Positions 7,888 to 16,799 of a stretch of DNA of 64,000 nt are shown here, piece by piece. The DNA lies in the NCBI RefSeq assembly GCF_036039175.1, contig NZ_JAYXKP010000005.1:62001-126000 (forward strand), written 5' to 3'. The notes beneath the pieces were generated by a model. That model had not been told where the DNA came from. It saw nothing but the letters and a program-made list of their open reading frames with translations, and did not search any database. The stretch's first letter is position 1. Every line of letters starts with the position of its first letter. This DNA is from Marinilactibacillus sp036039175. GTDB taxonomy: Bacteria > Bacillota > Bacilli > Lactobacillales > Carnobacteriaceae_A. The position numbers and the translations under genes are program-made.

Positions 7888-9009
7888 TTACATACCGATA
7901 TCTGATAATAAGGTCACTGTTTGATTGATATTATTTGTCTGAACGGTCAAATGCCCTTTTTCAGTATAAATATCTTCTGGATCACCTTGATAAAAAGTGA
8001 ATTTCCAGTCTTGTTGTATTCTAGCTTGCGTATAAGCTTCTTCTAACTGATTTTGATTAAACAGTCTCATAACACTCGTTGAGGGTGTCTTGATTTCTTC
8101 AGGTAAAGCCCATCCACAAACCGCTCTTATATGAGCTTCGTACTGTGAAAGCTCAGCCCAATCCGTTGTGTAATGATAGGCTTGATGAGGATGTCCTACA
8201 ATCTCATTAACATAAAGAGATCCTGTAGATGTGGTCAGTATTTCTAAAGCAATGACCCCTTGAAAATCGATATTCTCAGCAACAATACGAGCAATACGCG
8301 TAACTTCTTGCTGCACCTCATAGTCAATTCTTGCAGGAACAATACTCTGAAAAAATTTGTCTTGACGATACATCATTTCTGCGACCGGATATGTCAATAT
8401 TTTTCCAGACGAGTCTTTTACGATTGCAATACAAAGTTCTCTTTCAAATGGTATCCATGCTTCTAACACGCTTGCTCCTGAATTCAATAAGTCTTCTGTT
8501 TTCTTAATATCGCTATCGTCATACAATACGGTATGTTGACGGTAACGTTCATCCGTGCGGTTAGCTTTTAGCACACAAGGATATCCTATACTTCCTACAG
8601 ATTCGTGGACATCATCCATCGAGACTATCGTCGCGAACGGAGCAATGTTGATACTGTGTGATTCGAGAAAAGCTTTCTGTAAAACTCTATCTTGAGAAAT
8701 CGCCAGTAAATCTTCTCCTTGTGGTACCGGAAGTGAGCGTTTCATCATTCTTAAATAATCTGTATGAAAGGCTTCAGTTTCATAAATGACCATATCACTT
8801 TTAAGGGCTAAATCTCTGAAAGCTTTCTCGTTTGTAAGATCTGCTCTAAGATGCCAATCAGCAATGTTGCTCGCAGAACAGATAGGGTCAGGATCTAATA
8901 GTCCAATCTTATAGCCCATTTTTTTTGCAGAAAATGCAAGCAGTCTAGCTACGCTCCCTCCCCCTACAATTCCAATGGTCTTTCCAGGTTGAATCCACTC
9001 ATTCATCAT
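7888..9009 (-). CDS. PurK-like ATP-grasp protein (diverged 5-(carboxyamino)imidazole ribonucleotide synthase)
   Basis: A 373-aa ATP-grasp enzyme. It has the N-terminal Rossmann-like glycine motif (GKTIGIVGGGSVARLLA), the central segment YPCVLKANRTDERY that binds ATP, and the C-terminal pattern HIRAVCGWALPEE, all aligning with PurK. Two features are unlike a standard PurK. The usual GGGQLGRM is GGGSVARLL, and the substrate-loop motif APRPHNSGH is replaced by EIVGHPHQAYHYT, losing the conserved Arg. No purE or other purine gene is nearby. It is therefore a PurK-family protein that may act on a different carboxylate or nucleotide substrate. AAGGAG precedes two tandem ATGs; I used the first. Confidence 0.7.
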   Translation of the reverse strand: MMNEWIQPGKTIGIVGGGSVARLLAFSAKKMGYKIGLLDPDPICSASNIADWHLRADLTNEKAFRDLALKSDMVIYETEAFHTDYLRMMKRSLPVPQGEDLLAISQDRVLQKAFLESHSINIAPFATIVSMDDVHESVGSIGYPCVLKANRTDERYRQHTVLYDDSDIKKTEDLLNSGASVLEAWIPFERELCIAIVKDSSGKILTYPVAEMMYRQDKFFQSIVPARIDYEVQQEVTRIARIVAENIDFQGVIALEILTTSTGSLYVNEIVGHPHQAYHYTTDWAELSQYEAHIRAVCGWALPEEIKTPSTSVMRLFNQNQLEEAYTQARIQQDWKFTFYQGDPEDIYTEKGHLTVQTNNINQTVTLLSDIGM

Positions 9010-9039
9010 ATTCGCTCCTTATTCCTGTTAACTCTTTTT

Positions 9040-9609
9040 TCAGCTTTTTGGACTATTTCCAGCTTTTTTAGATTTTGCTAATTTGTTTTTCTTGATTTTT
9101 TTTGTCCAAAAACCGCCATTTATATACCTTGGTTCATACGAGATGATGAAAGCCTTTGATTCGATTTGATGAATCATTTTATAAAGATCACGTTCATTTG
9201 ACCTAGGTGTCAATATTTCAAGTACGTATCGATTACCTTCTCTACCATATGCTTGAGTAGTAGTAACCCCATATCCTTGATCTCTGAGCTTTTCCGCAAT
9301 TTCCCATCCATCTTCCGGAACAATTGTTGTAACTAATATATGACCTAACGCCAAGTAGTTCTCAATCTTCATACCTGCAAAAATCCCTACTCCAAATCCT
9401 AGAGCATACACGAAGATATTAATCACATTATCCAAATTATCTAGTACCAATCCTAATCCGACAACGTAAATAGAGATTTCAACCATTGCGATAAAAGGTG
9501 CAATCGATTGATATCCCTTCATGGTCAACATCATTCTAAGGGTGTTTAACGTAACGTAAACGACGTTTATTAAGAAAATCGTTAATAACATTGTCCAATC
9601 TAAATCCAC
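9040..9609 (-). CDS. UPF0316 / DUF2179 family membrane protein
   Basis: A 189-aa protein with three predicted membrane segments (about 7-27, 36-56 and 61-81), then a soluble DUF2179 domain (about 95-165; GYGVTTTQAYGREGNRYVLEILTPRS), ending in a Lys-rich tail. The layout matches UPF0316 (YebE-like) proteins of Firmicutes, for which no reaction is established; related DUF2179 domains bind nucleotides in some proteins. The start is GTG at 9609 with AGGAG seven bases upstream. The PurK-like gene begins 30 nt downstream, so the two are probably co-transcribed. Confidence 0.85.
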   Translation of the reverse strand: MDLDWTMLLTIFLINVVYVTLNTLRMMLTMKGYQSIAPFIAMVEISIYVVGLGLVLDNLDNVINIFVYALGFGVGIFAGMKIENYLALGHILVTTIVPEDGWEIAEKLRDQGYGVTTTQAYGREGNRYVLEILTPRSNERDLYKMIHQIESKAFIISYEPRYINGGFWTKKIKKNKLAKSKKAGNSPKS

Positions 9610-9660
9610 AAAATTCTCCTATCTTTTTTTTACCTACTTTAAGTTTTACATACTATAATA

Positions 9661-9687
9661 GCTGAGACAAGTATGACCTATCCCAGC
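9661..9687. terminator. Weak stem-loop downstream of the CNNM gene
   Basis: GCTGAGA (9661-9667) pairs with TCCCAGC (9681-9687). In the minus orientation all seven positions pair, with one G-U, but the following tract TATTATAG is a poor uridine run. It may end the CNNM transcript before the UPF0316 gene. Confidence 0.3.
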
Positions 9688-9758
9688 CTTTTTGTTATAT
9701 GACTATTTCCCTTATTAAAAAGCGTATTTATTTCTTCTAAATCAGCAATAGATCTTGT

Positions 9759-11108
9759 TTAGCCTTGATCTTCCACTAATTCTCCCAAAGTGTCTTCAAA
9801 CTGAATTTTTTCAACGCGTAAAGTTAATATTCGAGAGCCTTCAAGTGAATCTACTTTCATCAACAAATCTTCTAACTTCAAAAATGCATCGTCGTTTTTG
9901 CTTGGAACACTACCAAACTCTGTTATGAAGTATCCGGCAATCGTATCAACATCTTCAGATTCTATCTTGGTACCAAAATAATCATTAAACTTCTCTATCG
10001 GGGCTGATCCATCCACGACATATTTCTGATCAGTAACTTCTTCAAATAGACTATTTGTTTGATCATATTCGTCATCGATTTCTCCAACGATTTCTTCAAG
10101 AAGATCTTCTAGTGTAACAATACCAACCACTCCACCGTATTCATCATTCAAGACAGCCATTTGGTTTTGAGTTCGTTTCATTTGAAAAATCAAATCATCA
10201 ATGTAGATGGTTTCTGGTACAAATAATGCTTCATTACTGATTTCTTTTAAATCAATATCATAGAGAGCTTGATCTTTCGAAGCTTTCAACAAGTTCTTTA
10301 CGTGAACGATCCCTAATATATTATCTTTATCTTCGAAATATAGCGGCACTCTAGAGTGCGGGGTGTTCAGCATAGCATCAATATTTTCTTTATTAGAATC
10401 TTCGTAGTCCAGCATAAATGAATCGGTTCTTGGAACCATCACTTCTCTGGCAATTTTATTGTCCAGAGATAAGACCCCTTTTAACATTGAGAATTCTTCC
10501 AGATCGATGACTTCATGATGATGACTCTGCTCTATAAACGTACGGAATTCATCTCTTGTCATCGTGTCCTCGTGAGCATCAAAATTAATCGGAATAATTT
10601 TTTTCATCAGTTTTGTGATCATTTTCAATGTCCAAACAATCGGGATAAATAGTTTGCGAACAATAAGAACGATCCCTACGAGCAACATTGCAGTTTGGTC
10701 GGGGTCTTGAGCAGCAATCGCTTTAGGCAGCTGCTCTCCAAATACAAGAAACACAGATGAGACAATCAGTGTAATGATGATCATACTCAGAATTCTGGCA
10801 GAAGCAAATTCTCCCATCATACCAGCCAGGTAGTCAGTATAGTAAAACGATGCTAGCGCACTACTGAAGAGCGCAGCGAGTGTCAGAATAATACGAACTG
10901 CAATCAGATAATCATCCGACTTTTCCAACAACAGTAACACCTTTTTGGCTTTCTTGTTTCCTTCAATTGATAACTCGATAATTTTGGTTTGATTCAGTGA
11001 AATCAATGACATTTCGACTGCTGCAAAAATGCCATAGACAACCGTCAGCAAAACAATAAGTGCTACATGCCCAATTAAGGGCTGCAGACTCCCGGGATCA
11101 GAATTCAT
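9759..11108 (-). CDS. CNNM/CBS domain membrane protein (HlyC/CorC family transporter)
   Basis: A 449-aa integral membrane protein of the hemolysin C/CorC group. The N-terminal CNNM (DUF21) domain with four hydrophobic segments covers about residues 15-185 and includes VFGEQLPKAIA. A CBS pair follows (about 215-335; VMVPRTDSFMLDY and QMAVLNDEYGGVVGIVTLEDLLEEIVGEI), then the CorC_HlyC domain. Family members export or regulate Mg2+ or other divalent cations, and the substrate here is inferred. AAGGAG precedes the ATG, and a promoter-like TTGTTC-17-TATAGT lies upstream, so it is probably transcribed separately from the PBP gene. Confidence 0.9.
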   Translation of the reverse strand: MNSDPGSLQPLIGHVALIVLLTVVYGIFAAVEMSLISLNQTKIIELSIEGNKKAKKVLLLLEKSDDYLIAVRIILTLAALFSSALASFYYTDYLAGMMGEFASARILSMIIITLIVSSVFLVFGEQLPKAIAAQDPDQTAMLLVGIVLIVRKLFIPIVWTLKMITKLMKKIIPINFDAHEDTMTRDEFRTFIEQSHHHEVIDLEEFSMLKGVLSLDNKIAREVMVPRTDSFMLDYEDSNKENIDAMLNTPHSRVPLYFEDKDNILGIVHVKNLLKASKDQALYDIDLKEISNEALFVPETIYIDDLIFQMKRTQNQMAVLNDEYGGVVGIVTLEDLLEEIVGEIDDEYDQTNSLFEEVTDQKYVVDGSAPIEKFNDYFGTKIESEDVDTIAGYFITEFGSVPSKNDDAFLKLEDLLMKVDSLEGSRILTLRVEKIQFEDTLGELVEDQG

Positions 11109-11164
11109 TATATATTTTCTCCTTTTTTTACGTTCACTTTAATTCATTTATCAAAATCAAAGTC

Positions 11165-11193
11165 ACTATATCACATATCGAGCACTGGAACAA
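11165..11193 (-). promoter_or_regulatory. Putative promoter of the CNNM gene
   Basis: On the minus strand TTGTTC (11193-11188), a 17-nt spacer and TATAGT (11170-11165) lie about 57 nt before the start codon. The spacer includes one arm of a short inverted repeat (GCACTG...CAGTGC), a possible attenuating or operator element. Confidence 0.55.
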
Positions 11194-11227
11194 TAGCATT
11201 CAGTGCAGGCTTCTTAGCTTTTATTTA

Positions 11228-13291
11228 TTATTCAGTATCTTTCAATTCTGGAAGAATGGGTAAGAACCGTTCAACTACATCCCCACTACTCTTTCCTTCA
11301 AGGAAACCAATAAACGTGAAATCATTATCCTCCGCATCCAGTGCGTAAACAAATCCATTCGTGACATTTTCGCCATCTTTTTCAATTTCAGCCGTTCCGG
11401 TTTTAGCACCTACTTGGAAAGGCAAAGATGCAAAAGGATGCGCTGTACCATTTGTATCTTCTACAGCTCTAATCAAATCTTCTCTGACAATTTCTGCAGA
11501 CTCTAAAGATACTGGAGTGAGTTGGTTTGCACCTGATTCTTCATCCATGACGAGTGTAGGAAATGTCATCATACCATCATTTGCTACAGCAGAATAAAAT
11601 GAAATCTGGTGAATCGGGCTCATCAATAATTCACCTTGACCATATGCAGTATCTGCCAGTAATGTTGGTCTACTCAATGCGCCATCATTAGATATTTGAG
11701 CTGGTTGCATACTGAACGGAAGATTCATGCTGGCACCGAACGGGAATTGACTCAGTTCTTTAACGAATGTATCTCCACCCATTTCGAGTGCTTCCATTGC
11801 GAAATAAATATTATCTGAATACGTAATGGCTGCTTGTAAGTCAACTTCTGTAACCGCGTCACTTACACGAGTAATTTGATGTCCTCCAAACGAATCATCA
11901 TTTGGACTCCATTGTAGTCCCTCAATCGTATGGGTTTTCTCAGGTGTTGTGACCCCAGTATCCAAACCAATCATAGAAGTTAATATCTTGAAAGTAGAGC
12001 CGGGAGCATACCGCGCTGCATATCGAGCAACAAATGGCGTATTAGGATCATTGTTGTAATTCTGGTAATCCTCACTTGATATACCTCTTACAAAAAGTTG
12101 CGGATCATAAGAAGGTGAGCTTGCTGCTACTAGTAGCTCTCCTGTATCCGGATCCATAACCACCGCTGTTCCTGGTTCACCTTGTAACTGGTCGTAGAAT
12201 GACTGTTGTAAATCGATGTCAATTGTAAGACGAATATTTTCTCCATCTTTAATTTCTGATTCAATCAATACGGATTTTTGCTCGCCTTCTTCTGATTCAA
12301 TGAAAATTCTACCACCTTTCGTGCCACGAAGTCTCTGATCAAAAGCTGCTTCTAGACCTGATTTCCCTAATATGTCTCCAGTTTGCAAGGTAGGGTTAGC
12401 TTCTATATCTTCAGCAGTCGCTTGCCCAACATATCCTGTTAGATGAGCTGCTGCTTCAGACAGCGGGTAGACACGAGAAGCAGTCTGTTGATAGCGAACG
12501 CCTGAAAGTTCAGGTCTATTCCCTTCTTCTACCACTGTAAAAGGTACGAAGCTATCTTCATTAACCCATGATTGTTCGAGCAACCCTTCCAGTGTCGAAA
12601 CCTCCTGATTCAAAGTTTCCGCAATTCGGTTAAAGTTCTCTGCTCTCGCACTTCCCTCCCCTAAAGATGAAGGAAAAAGCCCTGCTTGCCAAGCGTCACC
12701 GTTGCCAGCAAGTAGATTGCCATTGCGATCATTCAAACTTCCGCGATCCCCCTCTTCATAACTGATTCTAACAAGGTCTCCCTGTTCCAATTCTGGAAAT
12801 ATCAGTGTTGTATCCCAGTTGACTGACATCGTTTCCTCATCTTCGTAAAGAGTTGTTTTATATTCTAGGTCATTTATCGTCCCTAAAGAAGTGTCCATAG
12901 ACAATGTATAGTCAAAGTGATAAGTATCTGTTTCTTCGTCTAATCTTAGCTCGGACATCGTTTCATTCAAGTTTGTTGCGCCAATAACTGAAAAAACATT
13001 TTGATATCTTTCAGTTATTTCTTCTTTTGAATAAGAGGACGTTGCAATTGAATCTTCTGATAGAAGATCAACCAAATCTACCATTTCTTCTGATCTAAGT
13101 GCTTCTAAGTACTGATCGGTAAGAGTCTCTGCTCTAGTCTGTCTCAGTTGAGCTTCTCGACTTTCTTGCCATCTAGTGTATCCAATATACCCCCCAACAC
13201 ATACCAAAACAATCAGAATGACAGCCGTGGGTATTAACCAAATTTTCTTACTTTTATCATTTTTTGTAAATCCTTTTGAAGATCGCTTCAT
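11228..13291 (-). CDS. Class B penicillin-binding protein with MecA-type N-terminal domain
   Basis: A 687-aa membrane-anchored transpeptidase that cross-links peptidoglycan outside the membrane. A single N-terminal membrane helix (about 17-38) is followed by an NTF2-like MecA_N domain (about 45-165), a PBP dimerisation domain (about 170-340) and the transpeptidase domain. The active-site motifs are intact: STFK at 432-435 (Ser432 nucleophile), SDN at 492-494 and KTG at 630-632. This architecture is that of PBP2a of S. aureus, PBP5 of enterococci and PbpC of B. subtilis, which often have low beta-lactam affinity. AGGTAGGA precedes the ATG. The gene follows a carboxypeptidase/glucosaminidase/TIM-barrel cluster on the same strand. 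Confidence 0.93.
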   Translation of the reverse strand: MKRSSKGFTKNDKSKKIWLIPTAVILIVLVCVGGYIGYTRWQESREAQLRQTRAETLTDQYLEALRSEEMVDLVDLLSEDSIATSSYSKEEITERYQNVFSVIGATNLNETMSELRLDEETDTYHFDYTLSMDTSLGTINDLEYKTTLYEDEETMSVNWDTTLIFPELEQGDLVRISYEEGDRGSLNDRNGNLLAGNGDAWQAGLFPSSLGEGSARAENFNRIAETLNQEVSTLEGLLEQSWVNEDSFVPFTVVEEGNRPELSGVRYQQTASRVYPLSEAAAHLTGYVGQATAEDIEANPTLQTGDILGKSGLEAAFDQRLRGTKGGRIFIESEEGEQKSVLIESEIKDGENIRLTIDIDLQQSFYDQLQGEPGTAVVMDPDTGELLVAASSPSYDPQLFVRGISSEDYQNYNNDPNTPFVARYAARYAPGSTFKILTSMIGLDTGVTTPEKTHTIEGLQWSPNDDSFGGHQITRVSDAVTEVDLQAAITYSDNIYFAMEALEMGGDTFVKELSQFPFGASMNLPFSMQPAQISNDGALSRPTLLADTAYGQGELLMSPIHQISFYSAVANDGMMTFPTLVMDEESGANQLTPVSLESAEIVREDLIRAVEDTNGTAHPFASLPFQVGAKTGTAEIEKDGENVTNGFVYALDAEDNDFTFIGFLEGKSSGDVVERFLPILPELKDTE

Positions 13292-13362
13292 ATTCCTACC
13301 TGCTTTCTATTAATTCAACTATGGGTTGTCGATTCTCTGTTTAGTCTAGTCTGCGTTCTTGT

Positions 13363-14052
13363 TTATTGATCGAATATGTCTTTTTCTTTTTTTCTATATC
13401 TATCCATTTTTTTACTGAACAATTTTCCGTTAGAAGGTGGTGTATAAGTAATGGCGTTAGCACCTGCTTCAATGGTCTCTTTGATACTTTCCTCTGTCGG
13501 ACCGCCAGTCGCAATGATGGGTAGTTTAGGATATTTACTTCTAATTTCTCTGACAAGTTCCGCAGTATTCGCAGCATTTGAAATATTCAAAATATCAATT
13601 CCCGCAGCCAGTCTATCATCTATATCTGTATATTCAGATACAATGGTCATAATAATTGGAATATCGATGACTTCATTAATCGCTTCAATGGTCTCAATAG
13701 GTGTTGGTGCATTCACTACGACCGCCAAGCAACCGTGTGCTTCGGCAAACAGTGCCATATTTGCTGATCTTGGACCTTGAGTCGTTCCACCACCTACTCC
13801 AGCAAGAACAGGAATTGTCGACACAGATGTAATTGCTTGAATGATTGCGGGATGTGGTGTGAACGGATAAACGGCCATAATGGCATCAGCATTATTGTTC
13901 ATAATAATTGAAATATCTGTCGTAAACATCATGGCTTTAAACCTTTTTCCATTTATGTTGATACCACTAGCATTTCTTATGACATCTGGCACTGCAATAT
14001 AATCTTTTCTTAAATTAGTCTCAACGACTGGCACTTCTTTTTTATTGGTCAT
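13363..14052 (-). CDS. TIM-barrel (beta/alpha-barrel) protein of unknown function
   Basis: A 229-aa soluble protein with alternating beta/alpha units and a C-terminal phosphate-binding signature (IIATGGPTEESIKETIEAGA), as in HisA/HisF-, ThiG- or NanE-type barrels. Other conserved-looking motifs are PVLAGVGGGTTQGPRS, AVVVNAPTPIETI and NISNAANTAELV. I do not recognise a specific enzyme. The start ATG at 14052 overlaps the end of the glucosaminidase gene by 11 nt and has GAGGG upstream, so translation is coupled to a wall hydrolase. It precedes a penicillin-binding protein gene. The context suggests a cell-wall or amino-sugar role, but that is inference. Confidence 0.8.
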   Translation of the reverse strand: MTNKKEVPVVETNLRKDYIAVPDVIRNASGININGKRFKAMMFTTDISIIMNNNADAIMAVYPFTPHPAIIQAITSVSTIPVLAGVGGGTTQGPRSANMALFAEAHGCLAVVVNAPTPIETIEAINEVIDIPIIMTIVSEYTDIDDRLAAGIDILNISNAANTAELVREIRSKYPKLPIIATGGPTEESIKETIEAGANAITYTPPSNGKLFSKKMDRYRKKEKDIFDQ

Positions 14053-14695
14053 TCGCTTGTCCCTCATTTTCATTAGTGTCATGATCAAACCTTTGAAGAT
14101 CATAGGTTTCAATTAATGAGATCACTTTGTCAGGATAGTCGGGGTCAGTAGCATAGCCCGCTGTTTTAAGCGCTTTTGCAGCATCCCGATAGTTCGAAGA
14201 TTCAATAACATCCGCATATAGACTATCATCCCACTCTGTTCCGTTCTTCAAAAGCTTCGCGTAATCCTCCATGGACTCTAGCAATGTATTATAACTTCTG
14301 AATTCGGCTCTGATCTCTACCCATTCGTCCTCTTCAAATTCCTTTGTAGTATAGTCTGTTTCATTTGTTCCTTTAATACCATAATAATTATTTTCACGTT
14401 GCGCTAGCTCACTTCTTCCCCAGTTTGACTCAAGGATTGCCTGAGCAATCGCGACGCTTGGACGAATGCCATAGGTTGCGTTCAAAATCACTGCATTCTC
14501 ACCAACTTCATCAATAAACTCTTCCTCACGGGAAGAAGAAATGCCAACTGGATCGTCTAGTAATCTTTTACCGACAAAAGCGATGGAGAACACAAAAAAC
14601 AGTAAAAAAACTAGCCCGATTTTAAATAGTAACATAAAAGGGCTCTGCTTGTTTCTTTTGCCCCTCTTACGTGCTTTCGTTTTTCTTTTAGCCAA
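14042..14695 (-). CDS. Membrane-anchored glucosaminidase (GH73) domain protein
   Basis: A peptidoglycan hydrolase of the FlgJ/AcmA-like N-acetylglucosaminidase family, about 217 aa. A very basic N-terminus (AKRKTKARKRGKRNK) is followed by one membrane helix (about 22-42). The GH73 domain contains the catalytic-Glu motif IAQAILESNWGRSELA and the characteristic NNYYGIKG. There are no LysM or SH3 wall-binding repeats. I prefer the TTG at 14695, nine bases after AAGGAG; an earlier TTG at 14701 lies too close. It is 41 nt downstream of the VanY-like gene and overlaps the TIM-barrel gene. Likely role: wall turnover at the membrane face. Confidence 0.88.
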   Translation of the reverse strand: MAKRKTKARKRGKRNKQSPFMLLFKIGLVFLLFFVFSIAFVGKRLLDDPVGISSSREEEFIDEVGENAVILNATYGIRPSVAIAQAILESNWGRSELAQRENNYYGIKGTNETDYTTKEFEEDEWVEIRAEFRSYNTLLESMEDYAKLLKNGTEWDDSLYADVIESSNYRDAAKALKTAGYATDPDYPDKVISLIETYDLQRFDHDTNENEGQANDQ

Positions 14696-14736
14696 AACCA
14701 ACGACTCCTTTAAACTGATTCCACTACAGCTTATTC

Positions 14737-15546
14737 TTATAGATTTTCTCTTTCTTCAAGCAATTCTATAAATTCTTCCAATACAAGCTCGTGTTCCTCG
14801 ATAAACTGGGCATTTTCTTTACCGACATATCTAAAGTGCCATGATTCATAATTAATATCTGTTAGTGCTTCTGCCCCTTCGGGATATCTTAGGATAAAGC
14901 CGTAGTCCGTCATTGTTTCCAGTAGCCAATGTTGCGATTCTTGAGTATCGTAATCTGGTGTCAGACTATTTCCATCAGCAATCCACTGTTGATCCACGAT
15001 GTCTACCGCTAAACCGGTATGATGCTCACTTCTTTTCGGTATAGCGATATATTCTTCTGTTTTAGCGATGGCTTCTTCTTCAGTATAGCCTTCTTGTTTG
15101 AATTTACTGATACTATTATCATAGTTATTTTGCTGTCTTTCGACAGAACGGTAACCTGAAGCAAAAAACAGACGATGATCAGCTTCAAGACCAGCTGATA
15201 TCCATTCTTCAAACGGTTCTACAATTCTTGCATCAATTTCCTTATCTGGCTCTACTTCAACAAGGTTGGGTTCAAAATCGTCTGGTAATGGCTTCCAGTT
15301 ATTCACTAGTATAAGATTCCAGTCTTTGGAATTTGCATCTTCTGGTAATGATTCCAAGAGCTCGAGATGTGCGATTTCTTCTTTTGTAAGTGTGTCTGTT
15401 TTTTCCTCTTTTTGTTCGGATGTTTCAGAAGAAGTGTTTTGCTCATTGGCGCTTTTTGACGTTTCATCTATTGGTGTCCGATCTGCGGGCGTACATCCTG
15501 CAAGGACGATTAAACCAACAGGTAGAATGAACCATTTTTTATGCAT
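14737..15546 (-). CDS. VanY-type D-alanyl-D-alanine carboxypeptidase lipoprotein
   Basis: A 269-aa extracellular zinc peptidase that trims the terminal D-Ala from peptidoglycan stem peptides. The lipoprotein signal ends in LAGC (Cys18), followed by an acidic Ser/Thr/Glu linker (about 20-60). The peptidase M15B domain has SEHHTGLAVD (zinc ligands His175 and Asp182) and ESWHFRYVG (His237). GGAG precedes the ATG. It is the first gene of a minus-strand set that continues with the glucosaminidase, the TIM barrel and the PBP. No vanA/vanB-type ligase genes are present, so a housekeeping carboxypeptidase role is more likely than glycopeptide resistance. Confidence 0.9.
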   Translation of the reverse strand: MHKKWFILPVGLIVLAGCTPADRTPIDETSKSANEQNTSSETSEQKEEKTDTLTKEEIAHLELLESLPEDANSKDWNLILVNNWKPLPDDFEPNLVEVEPDKEIDARIVEPFEEWISAGLEADHRLFFASGYRSVERQQNNYDNSISKFKQEGYTEEEAIAKTEEYIAIPKRSEHHTGLAVDIVDQQWIADGNSLTPDYDTQESQHWLLETMTDYGFILRYPEGAEALTDINYESWHFRYVGKENAQFIEEHELVLEEFIELLEERENL

Positions 15547-15583
15547 TCTAACAATCTCCTACTCTAGTATATTCATGTTACTC

Positions 15584-15613
15584 ATTTTACCACAACGCAA
15601 AGTCTCAAACCAA
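15584..15613 (-). promoter_or_regulatory. Putative promoter of the carboxypeptidase/glucosaminidase operon
   Basis: On the minus strand TTGGTT (15613-15608), an 18-nt spacer and TAAAAT (15589-15584) lie about 37 nt upstream of the VanY-like start. Confidence 0.45.
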
Positions 15614-15769
15614 AATACTCATGATAATCTAAACATTTTTAAACGGTTACTTCATTTTTTTGATACAATTAAAGTAGGAAGTTTAAAAAATGATTAAGAT
15701 AAAATAGATGTTCTGATATTTAAAGTCTTTTCATCTTTTTAAACAATTTTATAGAAAGAAGGAATGATG

Positions 15770-16735
15770 ATGGCTACAATTAAATGGGGTATTATTGGAC
15801 TTGGTGATATTGCTCAAAGCTTCGCAGATTCTTTTAACTCAGAACAAGCTGAATTAGCTGCTGTTGCTTCAAGAAGTTTACAGAAAGCTCAGGAATTTGC
15901 TGAAAGACATCATGTACCTAAAGCTTATGGTCATTATGAAGCGCTCTGCTTTGATCCAGAAATTGATATCATTTACCTAGCTACGCCTAACAGTCACCAT
16001 GCAGAAAATATTAAAATGGTTCTGAATGCAGGTAAACATGTACTATGCGAAAAAGCGATGGTTATGAGTGCAGCAGAATTTAAAGAGGTTCACGAACTGG
16101 CTAAAGATAAAAACTTGATTATTGCTGAGGCGATGACAATTTATCACATGCCTTTATATAAGCAATTGAAATCAAGGATCAAATCTAGGGAATTTGGACA
16201 GCTCAAAATGGTCAATGCTATGTTTGGAAGTCTGAAAGAAGCAGACCCTAATAATCGATTTTTCAATAAAGAATTGGGTGGCGGGGCACTTCTGGATATT
16301 GGCGTCTATGCTTTGTCGTTCGTTCGTTTCTTCTTAAGTAGTCAGCCAACCGAACTTCAGACAATGGCTAAGCTTTATGAAACTGGTGTTGACGAAATGA
16401 GTACGATTCAGATGCGTAACGAACACAATGAATTGTCTAGTGTCTCTCTTTCCTTTAGAGGGAAAATGCCTAAGCAAGGTGTAATCGTCTGCGAGGAAGC
16501 TTATATTACGGTATTAGATTACCCTAGGGCCGATAAAGCAGTCATCACTTACGCTGATGGTCGGACTGAGATTGTTGAAGATGGGGATTCCGCCTCTGCT
16601 TTATCTTACGAAATAGATGCATTGACACAAACCTTACTTGAAGTAGAAAATCTCTCTTTTATAGATTTGACTCGTGATGTAACCAACCTTATGGATCAGT
16701 CAGAAAAACTATGGGGCATGGATTTAACGAAATAA
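15770..16735 (+). CDS. Gfo/Idh/MocA family NAD(P)-dependent oxidoreductase
   Basis: A 321-aa dehydrogenase. The N-terminal Rossmann fold carries the glycine motif GIIGLGDIAQSF, then IIYLATPNSHHAENI, and the family's EKAM motif (HVLCEKAMVMSA) supplying the catalytic Lys. The C-terminal substrate domain includes ELGGGALLDIGVYALSF. The substrate is probably a sugar, inositol-like compound or dihydrodiol and cannot be assigned. Three tandem ATGs (15764, 15767, 15770) follow AAGAAGGA; the third has the best 6-nt spacing. It is the only plus-strand gene between 1 and 35 kb and ends at a shared terminator, so it is probably monocistronic. Confidence 0.9.
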   Translation: MATIKWGIIGLGDIAQSFADSFNSEQAELAAVASRSLQKAQEFAERHHVPKAYGHYEALCFDPEIDIIYLATPNSHHAENIKMVLNAGKHVLCEKAMVMSAAEFKEVHELAKDKNLIIAEAMTIYHMPLYKQLKSRIKSREFGQLKMVNAMFGSLKEADPNNRFFNKELGGGALLDIGVYALSFVRFFLSSQPTELQTMAKLYETGVDEMSTIQMRNEHNELSSVSLSFRGKMPKQGVIVCEEAYITVLDYPRADKAVITYADGRTEIVEDGDSASALSYEIDALTQTLLEVENLSFIDLTRDVTNLMDQSEKLWGMDLTK

Positions 16736-16754
16736 TAGAAATCATAGATAAAAC

Positions 16755-16796
16755 AAAAAAGAGATAGCTGTCCGATTTTTGGACATCTATCTCTTT
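16755..16796. terminator. Bidirectional intrinsic terminator
   Basis: AAAGAGATAGCTGTCC (16758-16773) pairs with 16781-16796 with one mismatch and a 7-nt loop; A and T tracts flank both sides. It separates the convergent oxidoreductase and ABC permease genes. Confidence 0.85.
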
Positions 16797-16799
16797 TGA

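Noticed and set aside
14737..15546. VanY-like gene as part of a glycopeptide-resistance cluster
   Set aside because: No vanH/A/X, vanS/R or D-Ala-D-Lac ligase gene is nearby; the neighbours are ordinary wall enzymes.
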